From: Todiramphus chloris collaris
Lineage: Eukaryota; Chordata; Aves; Coraciiformes; Alcedinidae
Direction: 5' to 3'
Assembly: GCA_025345505.1 (NCBI GenBank)
Contig: JANVCC010000135.1
Location: 62,001 to 126,000 of the forward strand
DNA length: 64,000 nt
The stretch's first letter is position 1; the number at the start of each line of letters is the position of its first letter. Both the position numbers and the translations under genes were made by a program. Below are positions 23,266 to 48,600 of the stretch, piece by piece. The notes under the pieces are model-generated. The model had not been told where the DNA came from and made no database searches. It saw only the letters and a program-made list of their open reading frames with translations.

Positions 23266-24368
23266 GGTTAAAGACATCAGTAAACAAACCGACCAGGACA
23301 GACAGAGGCTAAAGCCCTCCCCTGTTCCCCAGCAACATGCTCCAAACCACCACAGGTACCAGGCAGTGACTCCAGCGAAGAAGCAGCAGAGTCTGGGATG
23401 GGAGGGACAACCAAGAGAAACCTCTGCCATGTGAGGGCAAGAAGATGGGACTGGGAGGAAGCAGCTTCCCTCACCCCTGAGCAGAGGGACAGCTCCTGGG
23501 GATCTCCAGGAGCGAAGGGTGTCTGCTCTGTGCAGACCCCAGCTCTTGCTAAGACACAGAAGGACCCCGAGTGACCTTGGATAACACATCTGGAAGCTAC
23601 ACCAGAGGTGCTGGACACGCTACGAATGGACCTTGGCAGCCAAACCTCTGCTCCACAGGGATTTTAGTCTCCCAAAGAAGAAAGAAAACAAGGAAGTGAG
23701 GTCCAGCTCGGCAAAGCATTGCAGGAGTCACTTGTGAATGCACAACGGAGCGTGGGGGGAACATGCAAGGCTACACTCTGCAGACATTCTTCTGTCCTGC
23801 TCCAGGGACGCTCCTGACCCCTATTCCACGATGGGTTTTGTCTTCTCAGTTTTCCTTGATCTGTGGAGCATCAGATGGTTTGAAGGGACATCAGGAAGCA
23901 ACTCTCAGTGCAGGCTTCAGAGGACAGCCACCTGAGGAGCTGAGTGAGGGGGCCTGGGGGAAGTAGGATGGATGAGGTCTTCCTGCTGCAGAGAGGCAGA
24001 GGCTGGAGGCACAGCTCCCACCTTGCTGGTAGAAGCCCACCCAGGGGGTGACCGAGGTGGCCCCGGGCAGGCTTTGAAGGCAGTTGCACAGCAGCCAGCC
24101 CAGGGCCAGCGTGGCTTGGAGCACTACGTGACATCTCCATTTCCCCAGAGCAGTGACAACCTGAACCATGATGTGTCAGAAAGCAAAGAACATGTTTCCC
24201 TGCTCTCTGCCTCTCCAGGTCGCAGACGTCTGCGGTGGTGGTGTCTCTGCTGCCGCCCGCATGTGATCGAATCCAAAGGGAGGGCCCAACTCGCTCCCAC
24301 GTGGCCCAGTTACCTGCTCATGTCCAATGTGGGACACCCCCACAGTCCAGAGTCCCACACCAGCTCTC

Positions 24369-36664
<12,296 letters not shown>

Positions 36665-36845
36665 GGCGGAGAAACCGCGACCCGCCGCTGCCGCCGCCGC
36701 GCGCTCCCGCTTACGTCATCACGGCGCGACCTCGGCGCGAGCCCGACGTCTGGCGGAGCCCGGCTTGGGGGCGGGGCTTGGAGGGAGGGGGCGGGGATTA
36801 GGGGGCGGGGATTAGGGGCGGGGCTTGGGGAGGGGCCAGGATCGC
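36665..36845 (-). promoter_or_regulatory. HDAC3 CpG-island promoter
   Basis: CpG-rich sequence directly upstream of the HDAC3 ATG. A CRE/ATF-type TTACGTCA lies at 36711-36718, and at least four GC boxes (GGGGCGGGGC, GGGGGCGGGG) lie between about 36770 and 36830. There is no TATA box. The island could also drive divergent plus-strand transcription. Confidence 0.7.
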
Positions 36846-36899
36846 GGCGGCGCCTCCCGCGGTCCTAGTGCCCGCCCCAGGCACCCTCGTAGACCCCCA

Positions 36900-37450
36900 C
36901 GTTACTCCCGGCTGATCCCAGTTGCACCCTGGGTTCTCTTCTGTAGCCCTACAGCTGCACCCAGGCACGCCCAGCTGCTCACCGGTTACCCCCACCTGCC
37001 TCCCAATCGCCCCTACACCCGCCCACAGTAACTCCCAGCTGCTCCCAGTGACTCCCAGTCGCCTGCTGGATCTCTCCCATCAGCCTACATCGGCTCCCCG
37101 GTCACCCCCATCTGCTTCCAGTCACACCTTGCTGACTCCCACCTACCCCTAGGCATCCCTAGCTTCACTCTCAGGTGATCCCAGTTGCCCACTGAATTCT
37201 CTTCTGTGCCCTACACCTGCCCCCCAGTCACCCCAAGCTGCCCCCAGGCATGCCAAGCTGCTCACCAGTTACTCCCACTTGTCTCACAATCAGCCCTAGT
37301 TACCCCTAGTCACCCCCTACTTTCCCAGTTACTTCCAGTTGCCCACTGGGTTCTCTTCTGTAGCCCTACAGTCACTGCTAGCAGCCCCTGGGCAAACCCA
37401 GCTGCCCACCAGTTACCTCCACTTGCCTCCCAATCACCACTGGTTTCCCA
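36900..37450. repeat. Degenerate tandem repeat tract (about three long units)
   Basis: A block with CACTGGGTTCTCTTCTGTAG, then CTACA, GCTGCTCACC-GTTAC and CTTGCCTCCCAATC, recurs at about 36925, 37185 and 37345 with divergence. Between copies are CCCAGTTGC / CCCAGTGACTCC steps. It looks like an old minisatellite or segmental tandem duplication and is not convincingly coding. Confidence 0.65.
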
Positions 37451-38497
37451 CAGTCATCCCCAGATGCCACAACCCACACACCAAGGGCACGGGGGACAGG
37501 ACCGAGGGGTTCCCATGGGGCACCCGCACCTTGCTGGGACTCAACCCCCTCCAGGGAGCAGCCCCCCGAGTTGTGAGGGACAGGAACCACCACCACCAGC
37601 TGTCACCTGGCCAAGCAGTCCCCTTGGGTGCCACCTCACCAGGGTGCAGGTGCCCTTTGAAAATAAACCTCTGGGCTTGGCAGGGAGCGGGGACAGGGAG
37701 GCACCAGGCAGGCAGAAGACAAAAGCCGGGTGGAAAATTGCCGTGTATGAAAGAGCAGCCGAGTGGAACAGGGGAAAAAACCCTGACCCTCCCCCCGGTA
37801 CTGATGAGGGACTGGGTTGGGGCCGTGCTGTGAGTGACACCGGTGCACAAATCTGGTCCTTGTGAGAAATGTTGTTGTTCCTTGGAAAGAAGAATGGACG
37901 AAAGGAGCTGATAGTCTTGTCCAAAGGCTCAGAAAACAAAATTAGCTGAAACCGGTGCTTGGCAAGGGCTTGATCCCGTCACCCTCCTGCCTGATGGCTT
38001 CCCATGATCAGGAGCTTGGGGCCGAAGGCTGCAGGGGCTCAGAGGGGAGAAAAGACCTACACGGGGGACACCAAGAGCTGGCTGAGGATGGAGACCACGT
38101 TGGATCTGCACTGGGACGTTCCCCGGCTTCTCAGCGACAGGATTTTAATGCTGGGTAACCAAGGTGTGGGAGGTGGAAGCCCTTCGGCATGCAACAAGGG
38201 GAGCTTCCCCAGTGCACGGCCCAGGGTGTGTGGGATGGAGCTGGTGGGACAGAGTGGGATTTTGGGTGCCACGCTGGGATGCAGCCAAGCGAGAGAACTT
38301 TTGTGGAGGTGCGATTAAATTGGGGAATTACGAGATGATGCTTCTTGCTGTGGGGATGCTGCTCCTTCCTTGCAGCTCCGTGGGTGCGTTTGGCTTTAGG
38401 ATGCTCTGGGGGACGTTGGGACCCTCTGGCTGCACCTTATAAGGCACAGCCGTGGGCAGGGGTGCTCGAAGCTACGTGCCCAGCACCCACCAGCTGA

Positions 38498-38503
38498 AAT
38501 AAA
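38498..38503 (+). terminator. Orphan AATAAA
   Basis: AATAAA follows a CTTATAAGG box at about 38438. It could end a divergent transcript from the HDAC3 island or belong to an LTR, but no parent transcript is recognisable. Confidence 0.25.
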
Positions 38504-40549
38504 TCGTCTTGAAACGTGCTGAACAACAAGGGTATCGCAGCGAGCGCGTGGCGTGCGCTGACGTCTCGGCGGGGGCTGCTCACCCGGCATGACGCTCACC
38601 CCGTCGCCACTCAGCAAGGTGTTGCCACCAGATAAGCGTCCGGCTGGGGCTACTGAGTTGCCCGAGTGGCACGTCCGAGCCACCTGGCTGGGGGAAAAGA
38701 GGGGAGACACACGTCCCTGCCTCCAGTGGGCTTCTCTTTGCCAGTGGGACTTGCTCTCTGGAAATTGGTTGCTGCTCCAGGCATCTTTACTGGTCTCGGA
38801 GTGGTGCAAAAAAAAAGGGTTGGAGAGGGATATTTTCGGATGGTCTTTGTGCTCAGAGAGCAAAGAGCCCGCTGTGGTTGCAAGCCTATTAACTTGCTGG
38901 GGATGTCCAAAAAACTTAAAACCAGGGCTTAAAATTCAGGGAGATGTTTGACATTATGGGATGGAGCATTTTTGCAGAGATGATGGCCATTTCTGGGCTG
39001 AGCATCTGAGCGGAGACCCCAGGAGGAACCTGCCTGTGGGATGCCAGAGCTGGACAATCTGGCCCGTTTAGCTGCCACGTGGACAACTGGCGGGGCCGGG
39101 GCGGACGATCCGCTGAGCGGGCACGGTCGCATTGTTCGTGGGGTGACGTCTGTCGTAATGGCTGCAGAGGAGGTGTGGGAAGAGAGCGGACAAGAGGTAA
39201 CGTGGCGGTACACTGGGACCAGAGCTGGCTGCGGGACAGGGTGATGGGAGATGGAGATGTCCTTTCACCCTCTCCTCGGTTGTTCTGTCCCCTCCCTCCC
39301 CGGCTGCCTCTCACTCGTGGCTTAAAATGGAAGGGCTTTCAGGCAATGTCCATGAGAGGGACTGAAGCCTCCAAGGTCTCTCCAGGGTTCACAGCTGTAC
39401 CTGTCCCAGAGCCCTGAGTGGATGACCTGGAGTGGAAGGGCAGAGGAATGACGGTGGTGAGCCCAGTGGGCAGGCAGTGAGCAGGCAGCTGCCTGCCCCA
39501 GAATTGTGGCTGGATGGCCGTCGTATCTCAGCTTGTGCTGCCTTGCCTGGTGGGATCACAAAGGGTAAGGAAAGGAGCTGGGACAGGGTCAGGATGGGAC
39601 AGAGGATGCTGAGCCTGGCCTCTGGACATGCTGTACCTCGAGTATCCAGCCTGCAGCTGTGTTCACACCTCCCCATCATGGTGTGGGGCTTAACCCCCGT
39701 GTAAGGACCATGCTCACTGGGTGGGATGGACACAGGACGGAGAGCTCAGCTGTGTGAATTTGCACCTGCCATGCTGGCTGGCCTCAGAGCAGGGAAGAAC
39801 CGTGGTGTCTTTTTTGGGTCACCTGTAGGGTGCTTCATGGGACAAAGCTCATGGTCTGGCCATTAAAGTGCTAACAGGGTCCCATGGTGGGACAAGGACT
39901 GGGCAGGGGTGGTGGAAGCAGGGTGGGGACTGGGGGCACACGATGCCTGAGAGGGAGCATCAGGAGGAGAAATGTGATCAGCTGGGATAACCCATCTTGG
40001 TGCTGGGTGGCAGCAGCTTGATCGTAGTGGAGTCCCCTCCTCGTCCCAGTTCACCCCAAGGAAACTGGGATTTGTCCCTGGGTGGGCTGCTGTACCACCC
40101 TGTGCCTGTCAGGTTTTGGAAACACCTCAACACCAGAGACTGTGGGAAAATGGGAATCTTCCCTGGAATTGGAGAGGACTGAGTGACCTGGGCTCATTTC
40201 ACTGGGCATGGCAGAAGGCTGGAAGGGGGGCAGGGCACAGCAATGCGTCAGGAGGGTGGGAACAGGACGTGCGTTGTGTTGTGCAGGACAACGTGCGTGG
40301 GCATGAGGAAAATGGGAATAAGCTTATCCTGACTGCATCCCCTCGGGGCTCCAGAGAAACCCAGCCCTGTAAGGTGCCTGGCTGCGAAGAGACAAGGGCA
40401 AGGCCTTTAAGGTGTTGACCAGCAGAGATGTCACAGCTTCTTGTTCCAACATCAGGACACCTCTCCTCACCCTTGGCCCTAGAAGTGCATGGCAGGAGGA
40501 ATAAGTCTCGCTGTCTGTGGTCTTTTCTTGTCATAGTTGGTCTATCTTA

Positions 40550-40785
40550 GCAACAGGACCAGAGGAAATGGCCTCAAGTTGCACCAGGGGAGGTTTAGGT
40601 TGGAGCTGAGGAACAATTTCTTCCCCACAAGGCTTGTCCAGGGCAGTCCCAGTCTGTCCAGGGCAGTGGTGGAGTCCCCATCCCTGGAGGGGTTTCAAAG
40701 CTGTGGAGCTGTGGTGCTGAGGTTAGTGGTTGGACTCAATGATCTTAAAGGTCTGTTCCAACCCAAATGATTCTATGATTCTATG
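40550..40785 (+). repeat. CR1 LINE 3' end, sense
   Basis: Sense CR1: GAACAATTTCTTCCCCACAA, CCCATCCCTGGAGGGGTTTC, GGTCTGTTCCAACCCAAATG, ending in perfect ATTCTATGATTCTATGAT repeats. Confidence 0.92.
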
Positions 40786-41379
40786 ATCTTAGGGCCTGTC
40801 TTCCTTCCAGGACAGCAGACGGATGGATGGCACATATGATGCGGTGACCTGTTGAAGTCATGGGAATGGGGAAGGTTCCTGGGCTCTCGAAAGGTGACTC
40901 TTGGTCACTTGCAAAGGGGGCCAGGAGTCCCCAATATTGTATAGGTGAAAGCCTGGAGGAGCTGCAAGTTGCCTCACGGCAACACAGAGAGTGGTGGGAC
41001 AACTCCTACAGATGAATATTTATATAGATAGACCAGTAGTGATGGGGTGGAAGGGGTTTCAAGGGCTTCTCAGGGGCTGGGTGGAGAAGTGGCTGGTGGG
41101 TGAGGGACAGAGAGGAGCAAGAGGGATGGAGAGGAGGAAGCCTAATTTACCGTAGCAAAGGAGAATCAGGTGAAGCCTCTCAGAGTGAGGATAATGTGGT
41201 GGAGATGGAGAAGGAGATTGTGAGACTGCCATAGCTGGAGATTTTAAACAGCTCACCCGTCCCTTTTTCAGGAAGGAGGGAGGGACCGTTGGCCTGGGGC
41301 AGGCTGTTGGGCTGTGGGGTCTCCCAGGGCTCCTTTTCCACCATCTCAGTGCTGTGATCACGGTGCGGGTGTTTGCACC

Positions 41380-42330
41380 TCTCTCCCCCCGCACACATCG
41401 GTGTGGGACCGGTCCTGGTCTTGCTGAGCCCCACTTCCAACCGTCTGCCCTCCCATCGCCACGGCTCGGCGCTCGAAAAATCCCTGAGAGCTTCGGCAAG
41501 GAGGGTGCCAGGGGAAATCCGGGCTGGCTTGCGTGCGGGAGAGGTCATTCGCCCCAGGGAGGGCAGCAGCTTGCCAACACTGGCTTCTGCGAGCCGCGCT
41601 CCCACTCGCTCCGCGCTGCAGCCGCCGGCATTTCCCTGAGCTTCTCTCTGCACCTTCATCCGCTGAAACCGCTTCGGAGAGAAAATTGGTTTTGGTTTTA
41701 GTTTAGTTTTTTTTTTTTTTTCTTGTTGGTTTTTTTTTTTTTTTTTCCCGGGGTTGGGACTGGAGGCTGCTCTCACCGGCCGCTAGCGGCAAGCTGCCGC
41801 CACCACGGCCAGAACCAGCTTGGCTCCTTCCCGAGGAAGGAAGGCAACCGGCAGCCGGGGGGCCGGAGGATGCTCGCCGCGGTCCCCAGCCGCGGGGATG
41901 CAGGGTTGCTAGGAGGCAGGTGAAGGTGAAGAGGAGAACGCTGCGGAGAACCGCAGGCCCAGGTACCACGGCAGCAGCAAGGACAGAGGGGGAAGCGGAG
42001 CCGGCGAGAGGATGGCCGAGCTCTGAGCCTCCCCGGGAGGGAGCCGGGATTGCTCAGGGGAGCCGGGGAGGAGGGAGCGAGCCCGGTTCTGCTGGCGGAT
42101 GATGCGGGAGCTGCCGGCCGGCTCGGCCTTTCGCCAGCCCGGCTGCCGCGGCTCCTTGCCTGCCTCTGCCTCTGCCTCTGCCGGCGGAGGCCCTTGGATG
42201 TGAGTAGCGAGGGATGCTGGGGGGAGCAGCTCGGCTCGGTTCATCACGGGGAGGATGCTCAGCCTCCCACAAGGGCGAGTGGGGTGATGCCGCAGAGCCC
42301 GGGGGAGGCTGAGACACCCGTGCCCTTGGG
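41380..42330 (+). promoter_or_regulatory. RELL2 CpG island and 5'UTR exon
   Basis: CpG-rich sequence upstream of RELL2. It includes two long T runs at about 41706-41747. A 5'UTR exon appears to end at 42199 at a GTGAGT donor (CTTGGAT then GTGAGTAGC), pairing with the acceptor before 42673. Upstream ATGs at about 42100 would start a short frame that overlaps the main ORF if this splice is used. Confidence 0.6.
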
Positions 42331-42678
42331 AAGCTGACTGAAAGGGATGGGGGAGAGCTGCAGCCCGGGGCCCGGTGAGCCTGCGGGGATGCTGCCGCCA
42401 CCGCTGCCCTTGGGATGCCTCTTCCCGGGTGTGTGCGGGGCAGCAGTGTCCTTGGGAGACCGGCCAGGCTGTCATCAGCCTGTTCTCTTGTCCATGGGGC
42501 TCCTCACCATGGGGTAAGGGATGAGCCCTTGGCAGCCCACCCTGAGCCAGCAGCTGGCTCTAGCCCAAGGTGGGTGGGAGGAAGAGGAGAAGGAGGAGGA
42601 AGAGGATGGGCAAGGGGAGCCTGGCAGGGGTTGAACAGTGGGGTCTCTGAGCTGCCTTCCCCCTTCTCCTAGATCCGC

Positions 42679-45600
42679 ATGTCAGACCAGAACAGCACCG
42701 ACGATGGGGAGTCAGACCCCCAGCACAGCCTGTCTATGGTCTTCCTCCTTGTCCTTGTCTTCTTCATCATGGGGCTGGTGGGTTTCCTGATCTGCCATGT
42801 CCTGAAGAAGAAGGGTTATCGGTGCCGGACTTTCCGGGACGATCTCGACCCAGATAACAAAGACGTGCTGGCGGAGCTTCAGGCCAGTGAGTGCTGGGGT
42901 GATGGGGGCTCAGTGGGGTCTCTGGTGCCGCTTTTGGCCCAGTATGGATGAATGCTCCTTAACCATGCTTCTGGGACAGGGGCTGGGACTGGGCAAGTTA
43001 TCTGTCACATGCTGCTGGGTTGGGAAAAAGGGGTGGGGCGGTGAGAGTAACACCGTGTTCCCTGGGGATCGGGAGCATGTGGCCTGGAGAGTCGTCTGAC
43101 CTTCTGGCTCTGCAGGCTGGTGGTCCCAAAGAAGTGGGAATCAGCATCTGGCCCTTCCCAAAAGTGGTGTTATCACCAGAAGATAATCCTGATAAACAGC
43201 CAGGATGTGTCGAATCCTCAGTGCCTGAATTATAATCCATGTCCCCTGGAAGGGAAGCATCCTCCAGCCAGGACATGAGCTGCCACTTTACCCATTTGGT
43301 GTTAGGAGGTTTGGCAGAGGTCAGTCCAAGCTGAAGTGGAGAAGACACATTCCTCCAGCTGCTTCCTTAACTGAAAAGGGCCAAGTGGTGCTATATAACT
43401 CCTCTGGCTCCTCTGTGCCACCATCAGCACTTTGGGAGGGTCAGCACCTCCTGCTGCCACTTCTTGGGCATGGGAGGAAAACATCGCTCCCCCCTGAATG
43501 CAGCAGGAGTTTCCAGGTGGCCTTGGATATGCTCCTCTGGCTTCAGTGACTTTGCTGCACATGACATGGAGACAATGTTTGAACCTTCAAGGACTGAGTT
43601 TTGCCACTGGAGTTGCTGCAGCCCAGGGCAACATCTCTGTGGGCTTCCAGGAGCACAGTAGCAGCCCCTGACCATGCCCTTTCAGACAGCTGCCTACCAG
43701 CCCACAGCTCTGACCTGCTCACAGGGACACCTAACGCTGCAGACCAGGGTGAAAGTCCAGGCAGCCAAGCCTCCTGCTTCCAAGCGGTGGCCAGAAGCAG
43801 GTTGCGTTGCATGCTGGGGATGGATACCACAATGGAGCAGACACTGAGCCAAGTTTCCCCAACACACTCTTTTAAGCTTCTAACAGTGTGTAGCTTCAGG
43901 GCTTTCTCCATCAGAGATGGTTCCTCCGTATTTAACAAGCCCCAGCAGGTTTCTTCTCTGTGAACTTGTCCTGTTTACCCTTGGACACTTCGAGCAATTG
44001 CAGAATCCTGCACCCAGGAGCACCAGGGCTGGGCTGTTCCCACGAGGAGCCTCCTCTCAAACCTACTTCCCACTCATTTCTTGTGATACTCCCCAGTTCT
44101 GAAGGAGAGACACAATCCCCGGCTCTGCCGCTTTAGCTGTTTCTTTTCCAGGGTGAGGGATCTGGTGTTCCCTGGGTTTTCCCAAGGTGACGAGTCACAT
44201 GGGTCTTCTCTCACCTCTGTGTCGATGTGACTGCTCTTCAGGGGGGACAGGTGAGCTGAGTGTCTGAATCCCAGCCCTCAGTACCACGTTTTCTCTTTTC
44301 AGATGAAGAGGAGGAGCTGAATGAGGACACCGTGGAGAAAATTGTGAGATGCATCATCCAAAACGAAGGTGAGCATTTCCCAGGGCTGGCGTGGAGATGT
44401 GCTGACCACTTTGGCTGACTCATTCCCTTTTTCCTCTCTCATCAGCAAACGCAGAGGCCCTCAAGGAGATGCTGGGGGACAATGAAGGGGATATCCCAGT
44501 GCCAGTTCCCAGGTGAGGGAAACCTATAGCAGCTTGTGACTCCTGCAGAGTAAGGGAGAAGCAGCCTTCGGGTATCACCTTGGTTTGGAGACTTTGCAGC
44601 CAGCTCCTTCCCAGCATGTTATAAATCATCTTCCCAACCAGAAGTCCTGCTACCCCAAGGGTTACGAAGATGCCTTCATCCCATTGCCAAGGGGTATCGC
44701 TCTTCCTCACTCTGTCCTCACAGGAGATCCCCTCCAGGGCTGGTGCTTCTCAGGGCTTCCTGCAGCGAGGCTGCACCAAGTCTCCTCCAGAGAATGTAAC
44801 CTGTCATGTCCTTCTCCTATTGCAGCCTTTGTCCCCACCGTAACAGCCAGGATGGGGGCCCACCCCACCACCACACAGTGCACCTGGGCTCCACGCAGGC
44901 CCCCTGCATCCACTGCAGCAAGAAGAAGAGGCACCCACTACATCGACAAGGGCGATCCAAGGACGGCAAGGGCAGGATGCACCCTGGAGAGACCACCGTC
45001 TTCTCAGTGGGCAGGTACTTAAGTGAGCTTTGCCAGACATGGCCCAGCTGCTCTGATGGAGCAAGCATCACAGAGGGGCTTCTCAGCTCCCCTGTTCCTT
45101 TCCCCTTCCCCAGTCATCCCACGCCAGGCACCTTCTTGCTCTTCCCCCATTTAGATGCCCCAGTCGTAGCTCCATAGCTGGGAGCCCTGAGGACCCAGGT
45201 ACCAACTTGCCTGTTGTGTGGGGCAGGCCATGATGTACTGGTGGCTTCCCTCCTTCTCCAGGAAGGTGACTCAAGGTTGTCCTGCTTACTCAGTACTGGG
45301 CAGAGCCCCAAATCCCCATCCTTTTACAGCCTGCTCTCCCAGTGACGTGTGAGCTGGGCTCTTGCTGCCTGAAAGGGCCAGTGACCCCAGGTTTTAGGGA
45401 TCTCATTGAGGGGGGTGAAGGTGACAGCAGGTCCTGGATGCAAGTTATCAGCCACCACTGTCAGAATGAAGGCGTGGCTGTGCTCCTTCAGGTCGTTGCT
45501 TCCACTCATGACTGTAATTAGATGACATGACAGGAGTATCAGAATAGGGGTGTGTGCCTGATACTTCCTACAAATACTGTTCCAGTACCAACCTGGTCTC

Positions 45601-48600
45601 ACCTCAAGGGACTTCCTGAGCTTCCTGTGGTCTGTGTAGTCAGCCTTTAGCACAATCTGGTCTTGCCCAGGTTGCTCCATGTCCCAGCAGAAAGGTTTAG
45701 CACTCACAGAACCTTCAGCGAAGTCTTCCAGGGCTCAGCTCTCTACTGCGGTAGTGACCAGAGCAAGGTGACAAGTAACTGCTGGTCTCTGGATGGCCAC
45801 CTTGGTGAGACACAAAGCTCTGCTGGGCTCAGGTTCTGTAGCAGGTCTTCATTCAGGGCATAAGCCATGAAGAAGCTGCATGTTGTGGTCCAGAGAAACA
45901 GTCCTTTCATGGTGATGTCAGGCCAGAGTAAGCATCAGGGGGTGTGGGTTTCTCCATTGTCACAGCAAGGAGGTGAACTGGGGGCTTTGTGGGGAGCTGG
46001 TGGAGGGGAGAGACACACTGGAACTCCCCATGCTGGATTCCAGCTATGATCACACCTTCTGGACCCTGACAGCTTCTGGCTTCTACTACACCTGTTGCCT
46101 CAGCTGTCCTTGGTGGTGGTGCTTGGTAAGCCAGGTCTCCACATGGTTGAATATTCATGGTTAATCTCATTCCCTGGCTGGTGCCCAGCTCCGTCTGCTC
46201 CTCTGTGTCTTTTTTCCAGGCTTTTCTCAGTCTCCTCTCACTCACCTCTGAGTGCCAGAGAAGATAGACTCCTTTCCTAAAGGCACCTTCCCTGAAATCT
46301 TGGTTTTGTCTCTAGCCTTGTCAATATTCTGTGTCACATCAGCCTCCTCCACTAGACAGGGGCTACATTTCTCTCAGGCTGTGTTTGAAAAGTTTCCACT
46401 TCCTGAATCTCCTTGGTATGAGCTCCAGCTGCTAATGGGCCCATGAAACCATGAGGTACAAAACGACCTCCAAATCTGCTTCTTGTTTCCAAGCTGGTCC
46501 CTTTGCTCTTTCAGATCCTGGATGACTTTTTGGGGACTGCTCTGGGCTGTGTCTTATTTACCACGAATATCTTGATGGCATGAATGTCTTTGACTCGTGA
46601 CTGATCCTACACACAAAAGTTCCTCTAACCCACCTCTTCTGTTGCAACCCTCGGGTCTTGTTCTCTTATGGTTTTTTTTTATTATTGATTTTGTCTTGGT
46701 TGCAGTGGTTGAGGTTCCAGCCTCCTTCCCTATAACCTACAGCTCACTGAACGAGTCTGGTCTGCAGCTGGTGGGCACAAGCTCACTGCTCAAGGAATGG
46801 AAAGGAGTGAGATCAGTGGAGGTCCAACAAGATCATCAGGGGCTGGAGCACGTGCCATGTGAGGAGCTGCTGAGGGAATGGGGTTTGTTTGGCCTGAAGA
46901 AGTATAAGGGAAAGGCGGGGGGAATCTAATTACTCTCTAAAACTACTCAAAGGGGATTGGGGAGTTGAAATGCAGATAGACTCAGATTCTTCTCAGAGGT
47001 GCACAGTGGCAAGAGGCAGTGGCCAGAAGCTGTGACAAGAGAAATCCAGAAAAGATGTAAGAAAAAAATCTATTTCCTTATGAGAATGGTGCAGCCCTGG
47101 GACAGGGCTCGGAGAAGTGAAGGGATCTCCATCCCTGGAGATTTCCAAAACCTGAGCGACCTGACTAAGGATGGGAGGTGGCCAAGTTTCGAAGAGAGCA
47201 CTGGAGACTTTCTGAAGGATTTTCACACCTAAACCATTCTCTACTTCTGAGGTGATCAGGATTATGACCTGTACTCTTATATTAGTGAATGATTTACCAT
47301 TTATCTCAGGGCTTCCCCTAAACCAGTTGTTGTCAGCGGCAGAGATGATCCACCAAAGTACCTGCTCTCCTACCTTTCCCTTCACCATCCAGAGTTTGGT
47401 TACATTACCTCTTGTGCCCCCTCCAGTCCAAACCCTTGCCTGATCCTTTGAACCCGTTCTTGGCTCTTACAGGATGACACTGCTCGATGGCATCACCAAG
47501 AAATGGTGCTGCTGCTCGTGCCTCCTCCCTGTCCCTCTTTGGCACCAGAACGTTCTTTGGTTTTCCTGAATTGCAGCCTTATCTTTGCATATCTAGATAG
47601 ACCTGAAAGGTCACATTTGTTGCTGCTCAGTTTGACCTGAGTAGTCCTGTGGGTACCTTGTCTGGAGCTGGAGCATTTCTCTTCTTGACCCCTCCAATCA
47701 TAAGTAGCATTTCTGATGGGTCTCTACTGTCCACAGACTGCTGCCTGGTTGGTCCTCAGTCTGGTGGTGGTCTCCTTCCCCTCTGGCATCACATCTGGCA
47801 TCTGTTCGGATCTCTTGGATATTTCTTCTCAGCTTCTTCCTTCAGAATGCCTGTACCACTGTGTGCTTGACCTTTGGGTCTTGTTCTGCTTTCAACCCCA
47901 GCAGTGCTTGAATTTTGTTGCTGAAATTGATTTTTACCCCGATGCTGACTCAAAGCTGAACATCAGCAGAGCCAGGGCCATCCGCAGCTTCTCTGTGTGT
48001 GACTCAAGCTCATGGAGAGCAGCTGTTGTGTGAGTCATGGGCTGCATGAAATCTCTGTGGTAGGATCCACATTCTTTGGCTGGTGGACACCAAGCTCACC
48101 ATGGAAGAGCTTTCCCACCAGCTGGTCCAGCAGTGGCTTGCATTGTCAGAGGAGTCACAGTGTTAGTCACAACCAGCTTGCTTGCCATCCAGACTTTCAG
48201 GCTTTGCCTACACCTTAACCCGCACAAATCCCAGTGTTATGGTAGATCCCTAACCACTCTCTTCTCCCCACATGTGCTATTGCATCACATCTGCTTATAA
48301 ATACACCCTTGGAGGGTGTCAGATCACCTTCTGCAGCTGTTCTCCTGCCTACCCTGGAGCTCTGAGCTGTTACCTGGTACATGGCGAAACCTTGGTGAAC
48401 CACCTAGTCACCATCCATCACTCCAGGGGATGTTGCAAAATGTGCTCTGGCAGATTTCAGCCAAACAATTCCTCCTGCCTTTAATCCCCATACTCAGTGT
48501 AGCTCCCTCTGCTGAGTCCCTGTCCCTGCCCTCACTTAGGGTGCACTGCCTACTGAAAACTCTACCTCCTGTTCCCCAGTCAGTTACTGGGCACAATGTC

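Larger units (their letters stand above)
22111..24368. other. Intergenic/3' flank of HDAC3
   Basis: No coding exon was recognised between the island and the HDAC3 stop codon. It includes a CR1 fragment (listed separately) and probably the HDAC3 3'UTR. Confidence 0.45.
37451..41379. other. Unassigned region between HDAC3 and RELL2 promoters
   Basis: No recognised gene. It contains a CR1 at 40550-40785 and an AATAAA at 38498-38503 that I cannot link to a gene. Several plus-strand open frames (for example 37185-37865) lack motifs or splice support. Confidence 0.4.

Noticed and set aside
37185-37865. 226-codon plus-strand open frame near HDAC3
   Set aside because: It is built largely from the degenerate tandem repeat, has proline-rich low-complexity content and no supporting start context.
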